Positions 13,401 to 24,505 of a stretch of DNA of 64,000 nt are shown here, one piece after another (the first letter of the stretch is position 1; every line of letters starts with the position of its first letter). The notes beneath the pieces are model-generated. The model saw only the letters and a program-made list of their open reading frames with translations. It searched no databases and was not told the DNA's origin. Source of the stretch: Gorsachius magnificus (taxonomy: Eukaryota > Chordata > Aves > Pelecaniformes > Ardeidae); contig CM067081.1 in NCBI GenBank assembly GCA_034008185.1, forward strand, positions 156,952,258-157,016,257, in the 5' to 3' direction. Made by a program: the position numbers and the translations under genes.

Positions 13401-14147
13401 GGGTGGCAAAGTATTAGCTTGGCTTTGGGCAACCTTTTCTAAAAAGCCCTGTGGTGCAGAGACTACACAAACATGTAGGGTAGTCAGAGCAGAAATAACA
13501 GAGCTTTTTTTTTTTGTTGTTGTTGTTTTTGAGTCTCTTCAAGAATCACAGCAGAAGATAAAATCCTAATTAGTGATAAATCCGGAATTTGTGTATTATC
13601 TGGTTTTTGAGTGTGCCTTTTGGATTTTGTTCTTCAGTTGTTGCTTAGCCCGGAGGGAGGCCAAAGCGCGTGTCTGCTGTGTTGTGCCCCTTATTCTGCC
13701 TCCAGTGCAAACAATCCTGTGATGACAACTGACAGAAAGGCCTTGAGACGCTGATCGGCAATTTCATTTTTGTTTGGCAGCCTGTGCTTACGACGTAGAG
13801 GGAGGAAGGGGAAAAATGACATTACGTTTAAGACTAAGCTGTGTCGTATCATTTCTTTCCCCTATTTTTCCTAAACTCTTAGGTTTTTTTCTCTTTCTCA
13901 CTCTCTTCTCCTGCTCCTTCTCCACCCAGAGGTGGATGTCAAGGTGGAGATTTTTGCATTGCTGGGTTTTCCCCAGCACCACTTGATGCTCGGGGCGTGC
14001 GGCTGCGGGCAGCGCAGGGGCGGCAGTTCCCCTGCAGACACGCTGCTGTGCTTGGGGCTGGCTGAATCAGTCGCCTGGTTTCCAAAGGATCATCTTTGCC
14101 TCTGCACTGCTAATGTGATTTTGAATAGTAGCTACTGCTAATAATCT

Positions 14148-14148
<1 letters not shown>
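10412..14148. other. Unique non-coding stretch with small CpG patches
   Basis: No supported gene. A second CpG-rich patch lies at about 10990-11110 and a third at about 13980-14060; both are short. The 12380-13150 part is AT-rich with TTAAAC and TTTATATAAAG words and could hold conserved non-coding sequence, but I cannot show conservation. A T-run followed by TTG repeats sits at 13505-13530. The reverse-strand frame at 12062-12376 (104 codons) has no family resemblance. Confidence 0.55.
13505..13530. repeat. T-rich / (TTG)n simple repeat
   Basis: A run of 11 T is followed by about four TTG units and another T run. It is an ordinary simple repeat with no coding meaning; a 73-codon frame that crosses it gains a stretch of Phe/Val from it and should be disregarded. 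Confidence 0.85.

Positions 14149-14178
<30 letters not shown>
14149..14178. repeat. Poly(C) homopolymer, 30 nt
   Basis: Thirty consecutive C residues are followed directly by GG. A pure run of this length is mutable in copy number and error-prone in sequencing, so the true length may differ. The C strand can form an i-motif and the G strand a quadruplex. It explains the polyglycine stretches in two minus-strand frames (14110-14532 and 14138-14542), which are therefore not genes. Confidence 0.97.
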
Positions 14179-14181
<3 letters not shown>

Positions 14182-17036
14182 TTCTGAAGTTTGATTCTTC
14201 TGAGGCATCTGCATACCTGAATCTTTTCCTTTTCCACTGGGCAATGAAAGGCCTAAATACACCTTTGGCTCCGAAGTCTTTGGGCTTTTCTGAAGTTGTA
14301 TTTCCAGAGTCCCATTGGTGTCCCTTCCTCTTTGTACAAGAGCTGAGGTCCTTATGCTGTTGAGCAACTCTGTGAGGTGGTGCTGGACAAAAACCACAGT
14401 ATGTTGAGAAGGGCAAGAAGAGCTGGGGAGAGCAGGGGCTCTTACCAGCCTGTAACTCTCCGTGGGTGCCGAGGTGTGTGAGGTGCACCCCGGTGGGCCG
14501 GCATCCAGGCTCAGGCGAGCAGCCGGAGGCAAGGTCGCACATGGAGCTTGGCCAGCTTCGCTGCGCAGTGTCTGCTCAGGACCACCTTTTTCTTCTCACC
14601 CGCCCTGTCCTGAGGCAGCCTCCGAACCAGCAACCTGCTTGGCTGCCTCTGTGCTTCCCTCCTTCCTCTTCCTCAGAAAGCAAGGCTGGGCATGATGCTG
14701 CCGTTTGATGTTAGTGTGGACCAAGCTAAACAGCCTTGGACTGCCAGGGAGGAAGATGGCTTTGGACAGGGAGCAGCAGGGGAGTCCTGGGGGTTTGCTT
14801 ATGGTTACTTCAGCACTCCTGTTTCTCCAAGCCACCATTCCCTCTTCTGACCCCCTGGCAGCTCTGCTGGGGAACACCGTGGGTGAAATATTTGCAACTT
14901 TCCAGAAACGGGGCTGGAAGTTTTGCCAGGGCTGCCTGCGAGCAGGCATGAGGCTTGCAGTGCTTCCTCGTGACGCGTGGGGCGGGAAGCCGCCTTCCAA
15001 ATGCCTGGCTGTCTGCACGGCTGGCTCCTGTGGCTCCCTGGCAGATGTAGCAGGAGGAGGAGGAGGGCCTGGGCCGTGCAGGGGCTCCTGCCACCCCATG
15101 GGCTCGTCTGCAGCCCTGGGGCGGTGGCAGCAGGCCTGTGGCCAAGAGCAGCTGCCTCCAGGAGGAGGGAGGCAGGGGGGGACGCAGCATCCAGCCATCT
15201 GCTGCCAAGGCAGAGGCAAGATTTATTTGATGCTGCTATGGTCCAAATTCCCGGATGCTGGGAGGAAGAGGGAGGGGGAAGGCCTGTAATTAGTTTAACT
15301 GGCCACAGGTGTGTAATGAGGAAGCTGGAGGGAAAACAAATTATAGGGCAGATCCTAGCCCTGGCTGTTGCTTTAAACAAATGGATCTCGTGCTGCCCTT
15401 GGGGCTGGATGTGTCTCTGCATTGGGGCTTGGTCTATGGAAACAGACATTTAGCGATTCAGACCGTTGGAGAGATGTTGTGACAAGCAGAGACTGACACC
15501 ACAAATAAAATGCATTTTTCCGGGTAGCACGCTCCCCTGAGCCCAGCCCTCTCGCTTGTCCCCTCTGGATGCGTGCACTCCCTTCGTAGGTCTTCTCTGC
15601 GGTGACACGGGGGTGGTTGATGTCCACCAGCCTGCTTACAAGGTGGAAAACCTTTGCGTGACTTTCCTAGGCCCCTTAAGCAGAAGGCATCGCCTGCCTC
15701 AGCTGGCTGGCTCAAAGAGGACCTTTGCTCAGCCTCCAGCCTGCTGAGGGCCTCCACATCTGTGCAGGGTTTGAACAGAGGCAGGGCACATCCCCGGCTA
15801 ACATCTGGGGCTCTCCTGTGGCAGCACTTCATTGTACCAGAGACATCTCAATCCTGGTCCTAAGGGCTTTTCTTAAACTGATGAGAGAGAAAGAAGTGGG
15901 AGAGGCAGCATCAGCGTGCTGGGGAGTGCAGCCAGATCCTAGTTTTGTGGGCTCTTCCCCAAAAAAACTATTAAAATTAGGTTTTGCTTCTGCTTTCTAA
16001 GGCTCTCATTGGGCTTAGCTCTTTTAAGAGCTAATGCTGGTTTTGAATTCCATGTGGAGGTACTGTTGAATTATATGACATGTTATAGACTTTCTGTAAG
16101 AACTTACAGGAAGCTTCATTGTGACTTCCCATGTGTTTAATGCGTTGCCATTTTGATTTTAATGGCTGTAAGGAAATGCCTTTGTGGAACACTAACCTTA
16201 ATTGGCTTTCTTTTAAAAAGCCAAATACAGAGCATAATTTCTTACAGCTCACTTTTGATCTGTAAAATATACTCAAGTAGACATCTTGTCAGAATTTTTG
16301 TCCCAGACTCGCAAAAAAACTCTCTTGGCGTGAGGGGAAGAGAGCGTGAAAGAGGGAAAAAACGGAAGAGCTAAGTGCCTTCTGGATCTAATGCGTGATT
16401 GGCATGGAGTTGGGAGGCAGGTTTAACTCCTCTCCTTGACTCAGCAGTCTGTTACTACATCCTACCCCCAGTGCAGCTGTCACTTGAGCATATAACTGAC
16501 TGAGTGTCCTACCCACCCAAGGCAGAAGACTGCTATGCACGGTAGGTAGCACCTTGCTCTGCGGGTAGTCCCGTTAGCTTCAGTGAAACTACTCATAGTG
16601 GAAGGTACGAAGCGGTGTGAAGATGGGCACGGTGTGTCGGCTGTTCCGCTGGCACCAGCTCAGGGCTGTGTGGTTGCTGCTTCTGCTTGATTATTTCTGC
16701 TGTCCCTCTGTCAAGCAGCCATCCTTGACTAGTCAGCTATGGTTTACCCGATTGTGCTCTGTGAATGATTTGGGTTTGGTTTTTAACTCGGTTTATTTCA
16801 CAGGTATAGGCAGGCCTGTTTTTTAGTGCTTCACTTAGTTTTGCAAAGTTAACTCTATCATCCCGGTTATGGGGACAGTGACAGGAATACGTTATCACAC
16901 AGGCCATTTGTTCTTCTGACTAGCCCACACCTGCAAGTAAAAATTCAGGGTGTCTTCTGTGTTTGCAGTATGTCTCCTCAGTCTCCCTGTGGCAGTATTG
17001 ACCGTGCTCTTCTGCTCCTCTCGAGCTGGTGCTCTC
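14179..17036. other. GC-rich, CpG-poor block with overlapping chance ORFs
   Basis: From about 14400 to 15860 the sequence is unusually GC-rich and has many overlapping open frames on both strands, the longest 214 codons on the minus strand and 194 on the plus. They compete for the same DNA, share no family motif, and are expected where stop codons are rare. A short GGA repeat lies near 15054-15066. CpG is not enriched enough for a promoter island. From 15860 to 17036 the DNA is ordinary. At 16202-16224 there is an 8-bp hairpin, TTGGCTTT with AAAGCCAA and a 7-nt loop. No exon with convincing splice sites was found. Confidence 0.55.
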
Positions 17037-17211
17037 GGAGCACTGGCACAGGCTGCCCAGGGGGGTTGTGCAGTCTCCTTCTCTGGAGATATTCAAAGCC
17101 CGCCTGGATGATGTCCTGTGCAACATGCTCTAGGTGAACCTGCTTTAGCAGGAGGGTTGGACTAGATGATCTCTGGAGGTCCCTTCCAACCCTTGCCATT
17201 CTGTGATTCTG
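17037..17211 (+). mobile_element. CR1 LINE, 5'-truncated 3' end (distinct 3' type)
   Basis: The order is CACTGGCACAGGCTGCCCAG, a segment containing TCTCTGGAGATATTCAAAGCC, CGCCTGGATGATGTCCTGTG, GGGTTGGACTAGATGATCTC, GGAGGTCCCTTCCAACCC and the tail ATTCTGTGATTCTG. This is the conserved CR1 3' region in sense orientation. The wording differs from the other copies in the window (GATATTCAAAGCC and CTGTGCAACATGCTCTAGGTGA-type text), so it belongs to another CR1 subfamily. About 175 bp remain. Frames crossing it on the minus strand are antisense shadows. Confidence 0.92.
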
Positions 17212-17681
17212 GTGGCCCGTGAGCGAGCAGCGAGTTGCACACCACCGGTAGATCTGCTGGCTGGTGGTGGATGTGCCTGACGAGCAGGGGTGAGAGAGAA
17301 GGGCAGAGCTGGATGGCAGCCCTGGGATCACGCGTGCAGCACTCGGGGCTCAGAGGGGTCCCACCAGGGAGGTGGCTCCACAGCTCCAAACCAGCCCTGC
17401 AGCCACCCACCAGCCTCGTGACCCACTGTGTTGCTCCTGCACTGTGAAAGAAGACCCTGGCAGAGCCAAATGACTGTATTGAATGTTTGCTGTAGTGGCT
17501 AGTGTTGTTGCCAGATGATCTCACGTGAGCTTCTGCCTGGATGTCCTTGGATGTAAACTGTAGGGTACTGACGTTTTTCACAGTCCTTATGCTTTAATGA
17601 CAATTATTTGTCACACTTCTGTTTTTGTACTGCTAGCAGACAGCACTGAGATCTCCTGCAAGGCTCAGATGGATATCTTAA

Positions 17682-17715
<34 letters not shown>

Positions 17716-19724
17716 AGAAAAAAATCTGCTGTACTGTGTATAGATACATTTGGAAGTAATTTAAGGGACTTGGAAAGCTGCAAGATCTCCATGAGGGTAT
17801 TCTCTGTTTCAAAGGGATCGCTGCTACTTACGGTAAGACATCTGTTATCTGAGCAGCCCTGCAAGGCACCGAACAATGGGCCTGTTCTTTGGCAGGCCTC
17901 CATAGTCCCCAGCATCTAAGAATAGCATATGGAAGATCTCCCCTCAATAGCAGTTGATGTTGATGCATGTGAGCAGGTGCATATTTTTGTTCTTTGTCAT
18001 ATGGAGTCTCAGACCTTAGCTGGTACAGTTTCTTCCTCGGGACTACTCTGTTTGTAGTCGGATCCTGGTACGTCATTGGAGAAATAGCTTCCATGTCCCT
18101 TGTATTTGGATGGATAAAAAGCCACTTTTGGAAGAGCAGAATCCACGCACCTGCTGCCAGTAGGATCACGGGGAAGCTTGCTGATGCAGCAATGGCTTTT
18201 GTGCTAGGAAAACTGTCTCTTAACATCTTTCTTTCATCTTACCTGTCAGCATCCCCTCCATGCAATGTTGAATCTCTGGTGTGTAAGGAGGGCTAAGATA
18301 TGCAGCAACTTTTTCCTTAGGGGGAAACGCTAATAGTCTCTCTCCTCTGCTGCTCATGTTCCCAAGACTTCCAGGAACTAGACGACTTGGAGATTCCTAT
18401 GTCAGGTTTGGTTCAAAGTTGCCCTAAACTTAATGGGAAGAGAAACCCATGCATAGCTAGGGCTGAGTCTGCACAGAAATAATGTCTTATGGTTGAAGCA
18501 AAAGAAGCTTATAGCTTACAAGGTATTTTTTCCAATGTCTGTCTTCAGAGTTGGCAAGAACTGGCAATTTCAGTTCCACTGGAAACATTGACCTTTGGGT
18601 GGAAAAACCCGAGACTGCTCCAATGCAAACTAGAAGCCAGAGGCTTTGAGCATTGCATTGATTTCCCTGATGCTGCCGATTTCTCTGCAAGTATCTTCCC
18701 AATGCCTGGAGGCTCTGAGGCTTGGGGCTTCGGGTCCAGGCTGTGTGTGCATGGAGAGAAAAGAAGCATGTGCTATTTAAAAACTAATACTTGTGGTCCT
18801 CTAATTCCTTGCACCCCTCATTTAGTTACATTTTCTGAGAAGAAGAAATCATCTAATGACAGCCCAACACTAAGAGGTAATAGAAACACCAGAGGCTCTA
18901 GAAGCTCTTCTAGAGATCGGTGAGGTCCCTGGAAAACATTATAGCAGAGTATATTCTTGTCTAAGGGCAAAGGATCAGGGGAAGAGCGCCAGAAATCGGG
19001 GTGAAGCTTCAGTTGATATGAGCTGATGTCATTTGTGATCAGGCTTTCAGTAGCGAATCTGGTGTAGAACAGGCAAGTTGTGGTACAGACGTTCTAAGGG
19101 AATGGACAAACAGAGGAAGCGAAAACTAACACAGGTATTTTCTTGTGCCCACGGCTTGGAAAACTATCCTGTTTGGGAGTACAGTTGCTTCTGAGTGCTT
19201 TTTCTCTACTAAATGGAATATTTTACAGCTCAGATCTGGTCTAGACAGTTTAGCCACAAAATTTTAACATTCTTTTGAGATCATTAAAAAAAAGTTCCAG
19301 CCATATTTGAACAAATGGCTTTTCATTGACTGCTCACCCTCCCTTCAGCCATAGGACTAAAACGAAAAGGTTCTTTTTCTCCCTGGTGATCTTGGCTGCC
19401 AAGGAGGAGAGGAATTGTCCTGTGGACTAGATGTGGGGGAACGGGAGGAGGTATTTTCTTTTTGATAGCTGCTCGTTCATTAATTCTCAGCCCAGCAGCA
19501 AGCTGCAGGGGTTCGGGTTGCTGCTCTCTCTGCTTTGGGGCAGAACCTGCCCTCGCCAGTTCCTCTATAAATCTCCAGTAGTTCCAATTGCCTCAACACT
19601 GGTACTGGTTTAGAAGTGGCTCCCCCCAGGGCAGGCCAGGGATAAAGATTGCCTGTCTCCTTTTTAGTAATTGCCAGTCTCAATCCTTAGTAAAGGTAAG
19701 AATGAAAAAACAGAAGTTTAGTTT
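17212..19724. other. Unique non-coding stretch, no supported gene
   Basis: No gene is supported. On the minus strand, 17828-18226 is open for 132 codons and includes a hydrophobic segment (ASFPVILLAAGAWILL) followed by a charged stretch. It has no recognised family and no good start or splice context, and the plus strand is open at the same place, so I read it as chance. A 144-codon plus-strand frame at 18489-18923 likewise has no features. The poly(A) tract at 17684 is listed separately. Confidence 0.5.
17684..17724. repeat. A-rich tract
   Basis: Nineteen A, G, thirteen A, G and seven A in a row. It could be the decayed tail of an old retrocopy, but no AATAAA or known element precedes it, so it is recorded as a simple repeat only. 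Confidence 0.93.
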
Positions 19725-19790
19725 AAAAAATAAAAACCCCCAAACTAAAACCCAACCAAAACCAAACCAAAAACCCTACCAGTTAACCCT
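19725..19790. repeat. A/C-rich low-complexity stretch
   Basis: Repeated AAACC, AACCAAA and CCAAAA words run for about 65 bp with almost no G. It resembles degenerate (CCAAA)n repeats. The AACCCT words at its end are telomere-like by chance and form no array. Confidence 0.75.
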
Positions 19791-20040
19791 ACATAGTTTC
19801 TATTGCTTGTAGTGAGATGATTGGTATGACTGAATGTAAACATCCATTTCAGTGTTTGCAGACTGGGAGCCTAGAGAAGAGGTACAGCTCTCAGAAGACA
19901 AGAATATTAAGTTAAATTTGCCTCCTTGTTTTCCCAGCCTCTGTTCTCGGTAGTGGAATTTGCAGCAAGGACTGCAAGACTGGGCCTATCTTTGCCCTGA
20001 ACAATAAAACCTGCTTGAACACTGTTCAGTGTTAGGCCTT

Positions 20041-20087
20041 AAAAAAAAAAAGGAAAAAAAAAAAGAAAAAAACAAAAGAAAAAGAAA
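20041..20087. repeat. A-rich tract after an AATAAA, possible retrocopy tail
   Basis: Two 11-A runs and shorter A runs are separated by single G, GG or C. An AATAAA hexamer at 20003-20008 lies about 33 bp upstream, the usual spacing between a polyadenylation signal and a poly(A) tail. This fits the 3' end of an old processed retrocopy on the + strand. I see no coding sequence or recognisable UTR upstream, so the source is unknown and coincidence is quite possible. Confidence 0.5.
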
Positions 20088-20227
20088 GCCTCCCTGCCCT
20101 GTCCTGTCTGGTGTACATAGAATTGAGGTTCTACAGATAGTTTTAAGATGAAGGGTTATTCTGTATAGATTTTAAAAATATTTTTACTTTCATTCAGTTT
20201 TCAGGAACATTATGAAAACCATTCTTG

Positions 20228-20274
20228 AAAAAAAAAAAAACTACAACATATTGCTCTTTTTTTTTTTTTTTTTT
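20228..20274. repeat. A13 / T18 inverted homopolymers
   Basis: Thirteen A are followed after 16 bp by eighteen T, giving a potential perfect A-T hairpin of 13 bp with a short loop. This may be two head-to-head simple repeats or a rearranged retro-tail. The long T run gives false poly-Phe stretches in minus-strand frames. Confidence 0.85.
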
Positions 20275-22959
20275 CTGGGTTATCTCCAGAAAGCTGTGCC
20301 AGAGCATTCAGGTCCGGACACATAAAGTTAGGCACCTGCTGGCACGCTAGTTCAGTTGCGGGCCAGGGATATGGCTTCTTCCCCATTGCTGCCATGGAGT
20401 TACTGCCGCCATTATCAGTAGGAGCAGCAGGTATTCAGTGCTCTGCAAAATCAGGCTACTTTTACTTTATAAAGTAAAAATCGTATGCTGGAAGCGTTAG
20501 TACGTATTGAAGTCCTGGAGTGTACAGTGGGTATTTGTACGTGTTGCACTGCAGTGATTTGACAGGTTTTTAAAAACATTCATAGATTTTTATTGTTGTT
20601 GCTGCCTCCATGCAAAGCAAAACCAGGAAGGATTCGTTCCTGCCGCAGTTACCACTCGCGGCTTTTCACTAGATCCGTAGCTGAGCCATGGTCTGTGAAA
20701 GAGGGCAATGACTGGCGCCTGGAGCTCAGGTGTATGTGTCATTTAGGCCCTTGTTTCTGCTTTAGTACTGACAAAATGCTTCTGGTTCCTCTGCAAGCAT
20801 TTGTTTTGTTTCTAAGTTTTGTAGGTATCAGCCAGATCCCTGGCTGGGGGGCATTTCACAGCTACTGGTCAAAGTATGGGTATGGACACATCCAAACTCA
20901 GCCACCAGAAAGAAACTAAATACTTGAATGTGAAGTGAAGAAAGCACTTGTGCACAAGGAATGAAATGAAGAGGGAAGAACCCACCTGGAACATTTGTTG
21001 CTCTGTGGATTATGCAGACATCGTGGTATCCCTTGGTCATATGGAGTAAGGGATTGGCAACCTTCCCTTAAAAGAAATCAGACCATCAGAAGATCCTTTT
21101 AAGGAGGATCCTTTTTAATAGGGATGCAACACACAATGTGGGAAACTTCCCATCTTTTGAGGGTTTCAGAGGGTTTGCTGTCTGACAGAGATCAGGCTCG
21201 AGTTAATGAACTTGGGGCAAGGATCCCTGAGCGAGAGGGCCAGTGCTGTTGGGTGGTCAGGTTGGATGGTCATCATGGTCTATGATGGTTGTACAACTTC
21301 CAAACAACAAAAATCCTCTCCAAATTGGGTAAGGGAATAAAAATGCATCCAAGCTTCTTGTCTGATTTCAAGCTGTCTCTTTCACCCATCATGTTCTCCA
21401 ATTGGCAGTCCGTCCTTTCTGGTTGAGGTTTTCCCCTTCTGTCCCATGCTCTGGCATCAGCTGCGAAGCTTGGCGCCAGCCTGCACATGTTGTCCTCTGT
21501 TGGTCGCCCCGTCCCTCTGCCCTTGGATTTCTCCTGTCGACGGGTGTATTTTTGCAGTTCCGTGGAGCATGTGGTCAGACTGACAGCTCCTACCAACGCT
21601 TCTCAGGTGCAAGTACAGTGCCGTCAGAAAGACCTTGGTGTGTCCCCAGCTACTGTCTGCAGCGCCGGGTGGAGATTACACTACTTTTATTTTGGAAGCC
21701 GCATGTCTCTGAAGGGGAATGGGTTCACCTGTTGCTTCTTATGGATATTAAATAACTGCTGGTGATGAAAGGATTGCTTTGTTGTAACTGTCATTGTTAG
21801 AAGATTTGTCACAAAAAAGTAATTTACTCTTTCCTATCTAATTAACTTTCATCCTGAGGCTTTCTTTTTAAAATAATTTTCTTTCTTTCTTGTCTGGAAT
21901 AAAAGTTTCAGAACCAGATACCAATATTGATGCTCAATGCTCAGGAAAGTGGAGAGCTTATATGAAATGTTCTGGCTATATCATTGACTTTGCTTCACAC
22001 ATCAAAGCAATTCATCTTAAAAAAAAGAAAAAAAATGGGAAAAGATAATTAGGAAAGCATGCAAAGTACAAAAGAAGCATTGTTTAATTAAGAACAAGAT
22101 TTGTAGACCACTGTATATGGGGAATTAACTCCAGAGAATTTAGCAAAACATGTTTTTATAATAAGAACCTAAGCTAAACAGATTGTCTCCTTCATAAAAA
22201 AGAAAACATTTGATTGTGGGTATAACTGCCTCGACGAGGAAAACATCTCTCATCCTGGGGGGTTCTTTGCTTCCTGCGGTTCCACATTAGTCAGCAAAAC
22301 TTGATCAAGGGGGGAAAAAGCATATTTTAACAGTGAATGCAGTGAAGCAGTGGAACTGATTATCAACGATGTGATAAATCCTCAGTTGCTTGGAGTATTT
22401 ATTTAAATTGGATGGGATTCTAAATATTATGCTCTTTGTTAGCTAAAAGTTGCCGAGCAAAGAAAATTGTAGTGAAAATGGAGGCTTGTTTTATGTAGCA
22501 GATCAAACCCAATAACCATCAGCCCATGTTACTTTTGCTGCAAACTGAGATCTGTCAAAATCTGGGCAAAGGCTGCAGCCCATATTCATTTCTTGGTTGA
22601 AGCTCCCATGGACTATATGAGACCTCTGTGATTTGGTTCTATTTTTGTTCCATAGCTGAAAGCCAAATGTGATTTTATGGGTTTGCAAAACTTGCGGGTT
22701 CTTGGCTACTTCTGTTATGTTTGACACTGAAGGAGAAAGACTCTGGGTTGTCTGTTTCAAATGTTTTTAGCAATGAGATCACTAAAACTGAGCATAACCA
22801 GGTTATTATTCCTTGAAATCACATGGAAAAACTTCCAGCTTCTGTGGAGTGATTTGTGGTAAGAGTTGCAGATGAATAATACATTTATACCACATCTTTT
22901 TAATTTGTTCTCCATTTCCAGGAGGCTCAGTATTAATTAGCAAGTGTCTTGGGATTTTT
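20275..22959. other. Unique non-coding stretch, AT-rich in its second half
   Basis: No gene is supported. Frames at 20593-20919 and 21402-21765 are open by chance and overlap each other on different phases. From about 21770 to 22480 the DNA is AT-rich with homeobox-like TTAATTA words and could be conserved non-coding DNA. The words GGTTGGATGGTCATCATGG and TCTATGATGG near 21262-21285 faintly resemble a CR1 end but are too short to call. Confidence 0.55.
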
Positions 22960-23417
22960 CATAGAATCATCTAGATTGGAAAAGACAGTTAAGATCATCA
23001 AGTCCAACCATTAACCTAACACTGCCATTCCACCAGTAAACTGTGTCCCTAAGCACCATGCCTACACATGTTTTAAATACCTCCAGGGATGGGGACTCAA
23101 ACAGTTCCCTGAGCAGCCTGTTCCAAAGCTTGGCAACCCTTTCAGTAAAGAAATTTTTCCTAATGTCCAATCTAAACCTCCCCATGAGCAACTTCAGACC
23201 ATTTCCTCTTGTCCTATTGCCTGTTTCCTGGGATAAGAGACTGACACCCACCTCACTACAACCTCCTTTCAGGGAGTTGTAGAGAGTGATGAGGTCTTCC
23301 CTCAGCCTCCTTCGGGCTGAACAACCCCAGTTCCCTCAGGTGCTCCTCATAAGACTTGTGCTCCAGACCCCTCACCAGCTTTGTTGCTTTGCCCTGGACA
23401 TGCTCCAGCACCTCAGT
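22960..23417 (-). mobile_element. CR1 LINE, about 460 bp of the 3' end
   Basis: It begins on the + strand with CATAGAATCAT.TAGATTGGAAAAGAC, the complement of a CR1 tail, so the element runs on the minus strand. It then passes through the familiar complement blocks (ACCTCCAGGGATGGGGACTC, CCTGTTCCAAAGCTTGGCAA, CCTGGACATGCTCCAGCACC). The terminal wording AAGATCATCAAGTCCAACC is shared with the copy at 45204 and the one at 5191. The 5' side is truncated near 23417. The tail has decayed to about one unit, indicating some age. Confidence 0.95.
22967..23251 (-). pseudogene. CR1 ORF2 C-terminal remnant
   Basis: Reading the element in its own sense gives a 94-codon open stretch that aligns with the frames in the two other long copies of this window. 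It has [25 protein letters not shown] and ESPSLEVFK where the others have [23 protein letters not shown] and [11 protein letters not shown]1 ORF2 encodes an endonuclease and reverse transcriptase; this is only the extreme C-terminal tail beyond the catalytic domains. The full ORF is absent because of 5' truncation, so the copy cannot move. The ATG at its start is internal and has no initiation role. Confidence 0.85.
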
Positions 23418-23728
23418 CGAGCATCTGCCTCTCCTTGAAATTGTTGAGTGGCAGCTGCCACTCTGCCTTTGAAGGGCTCAACCTTCATCTCTCCTTGCAT
23501 CATCTGCTTTCTGTGAGGTGGCAGCTGGTAAGTGCTTCGAAACACCCGTGTAGGATACAGAGGATGGATGGGTGGTTGGGTGGTGTGCCAGGATGCCTTC
23601 CCGAGAGGTCCTGTCTCACTGGGGTATGTGGGCGTGCGGTTCTCCAGTGCTGCAGGTCCCTGGTTCTACACTGGGGCTTGTAGTTGAAGTTACTGTATAA
23701 ACGATTACATGATAATCAGTCTCCCACT

Positions 23729-23743
23729 CCCCCCCCCCCCCCC
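23729..23743. repeat. Poly(C), 15 nt
   Basis: Fifteen consecutive C. A second, shorter C homopolymer besides that at 14149. Confidence 0.95.
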
Positions 23744-24425
23744 AACTGACGCAGAATTTCCTTTGCAAGATTAAACTGTTATGCTCTGCTTCCATAAAGC
23801 AAAGACACTAGGGAATCAGAGAGAGAAACCATGGTGGCTTTTGATCACACTCGGGATGATTTATACTACTAATTTTGTGGAACTGCACTAATTCCTTTTG
23901 TAAACTGGGCAAGGTAATCATCACGGAAATTTTAGGAGTAAACTAAAGTGTTCTGTGAAGATTAAATGATTTTGATTCCCTGTGATGGATTAAGTAGTTC
24001 AGTGTGGAACATTACTATTTATAGAGATTGGTAGTGATAGAAAGAATTGATTTTGATGACTAATCCTTGTAGCTTTGTAACCATTACAGATAGAATTTGC
24101 TAGCTCTGTAAATATATGATATCCGTGTATACACAAAATGTTAACAGGGTTAGATAAAAAATACCCAACTGTTCTTACGCTTTTACTGTTTATTCAGTCA
24201 ACAGTCCTATCTATTTTGCTTTTGCAGAGCAGTTACCAAAATGGCCCTATCTTGTTCCAGTGGAAACTATTAGAAAAAATGTCTGTGACCTTTAACAGCA
24301 GCAAAATCTGTTCCAGCGCTAACACTTTCAAGTAACCTTTCTCAGGATAATAATGTACTATGGTTACACTGTGTCTGTCTTGACATTTAGTGGAACTTTT
24401 ATCTTGCCTTTTGAATCTACTATTT

Positions 24426-24505
24426 AAAAAAAAAAAAAGCAGAAAAAAAACCTAGAAAAATATTCACCTGAAATTTTGAATTTAATTTTTTAACTTTTTT
24501 TTTTT
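24426..24505. repeat. A13 then T11 homopolymer pair
   Basis: An A run at 24426-24438 and a T run at 24495-24505 are separated by AT-rich sequence. The arrangement is like that at 20228 but looser. No coding meaning. Confidence 0.75.

Noticed and set aside
14110..14542. Minus-strand frames with polyglycine
   Set aside because: The glycine run is only the translation of the poly(C) homopolymer.
18489..18923. 144-codon plus-strand frame with an Arg/Ser-rich end
   Set aside because: The RS-like ending is short and comes from AG-rich DNA; no RNA-binding domain or exon boundaries.
19760..19790. AACCCT words suggesting telomeric repeat
   Set aside because: Not an array; part of A/C-rich low-complexity DNA.
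21262..21285. GGTTGGATGGTCATCATGG and TCTATGATGG
   Set aside because: Superficially CR1-like but no ordered set of blocks around it.
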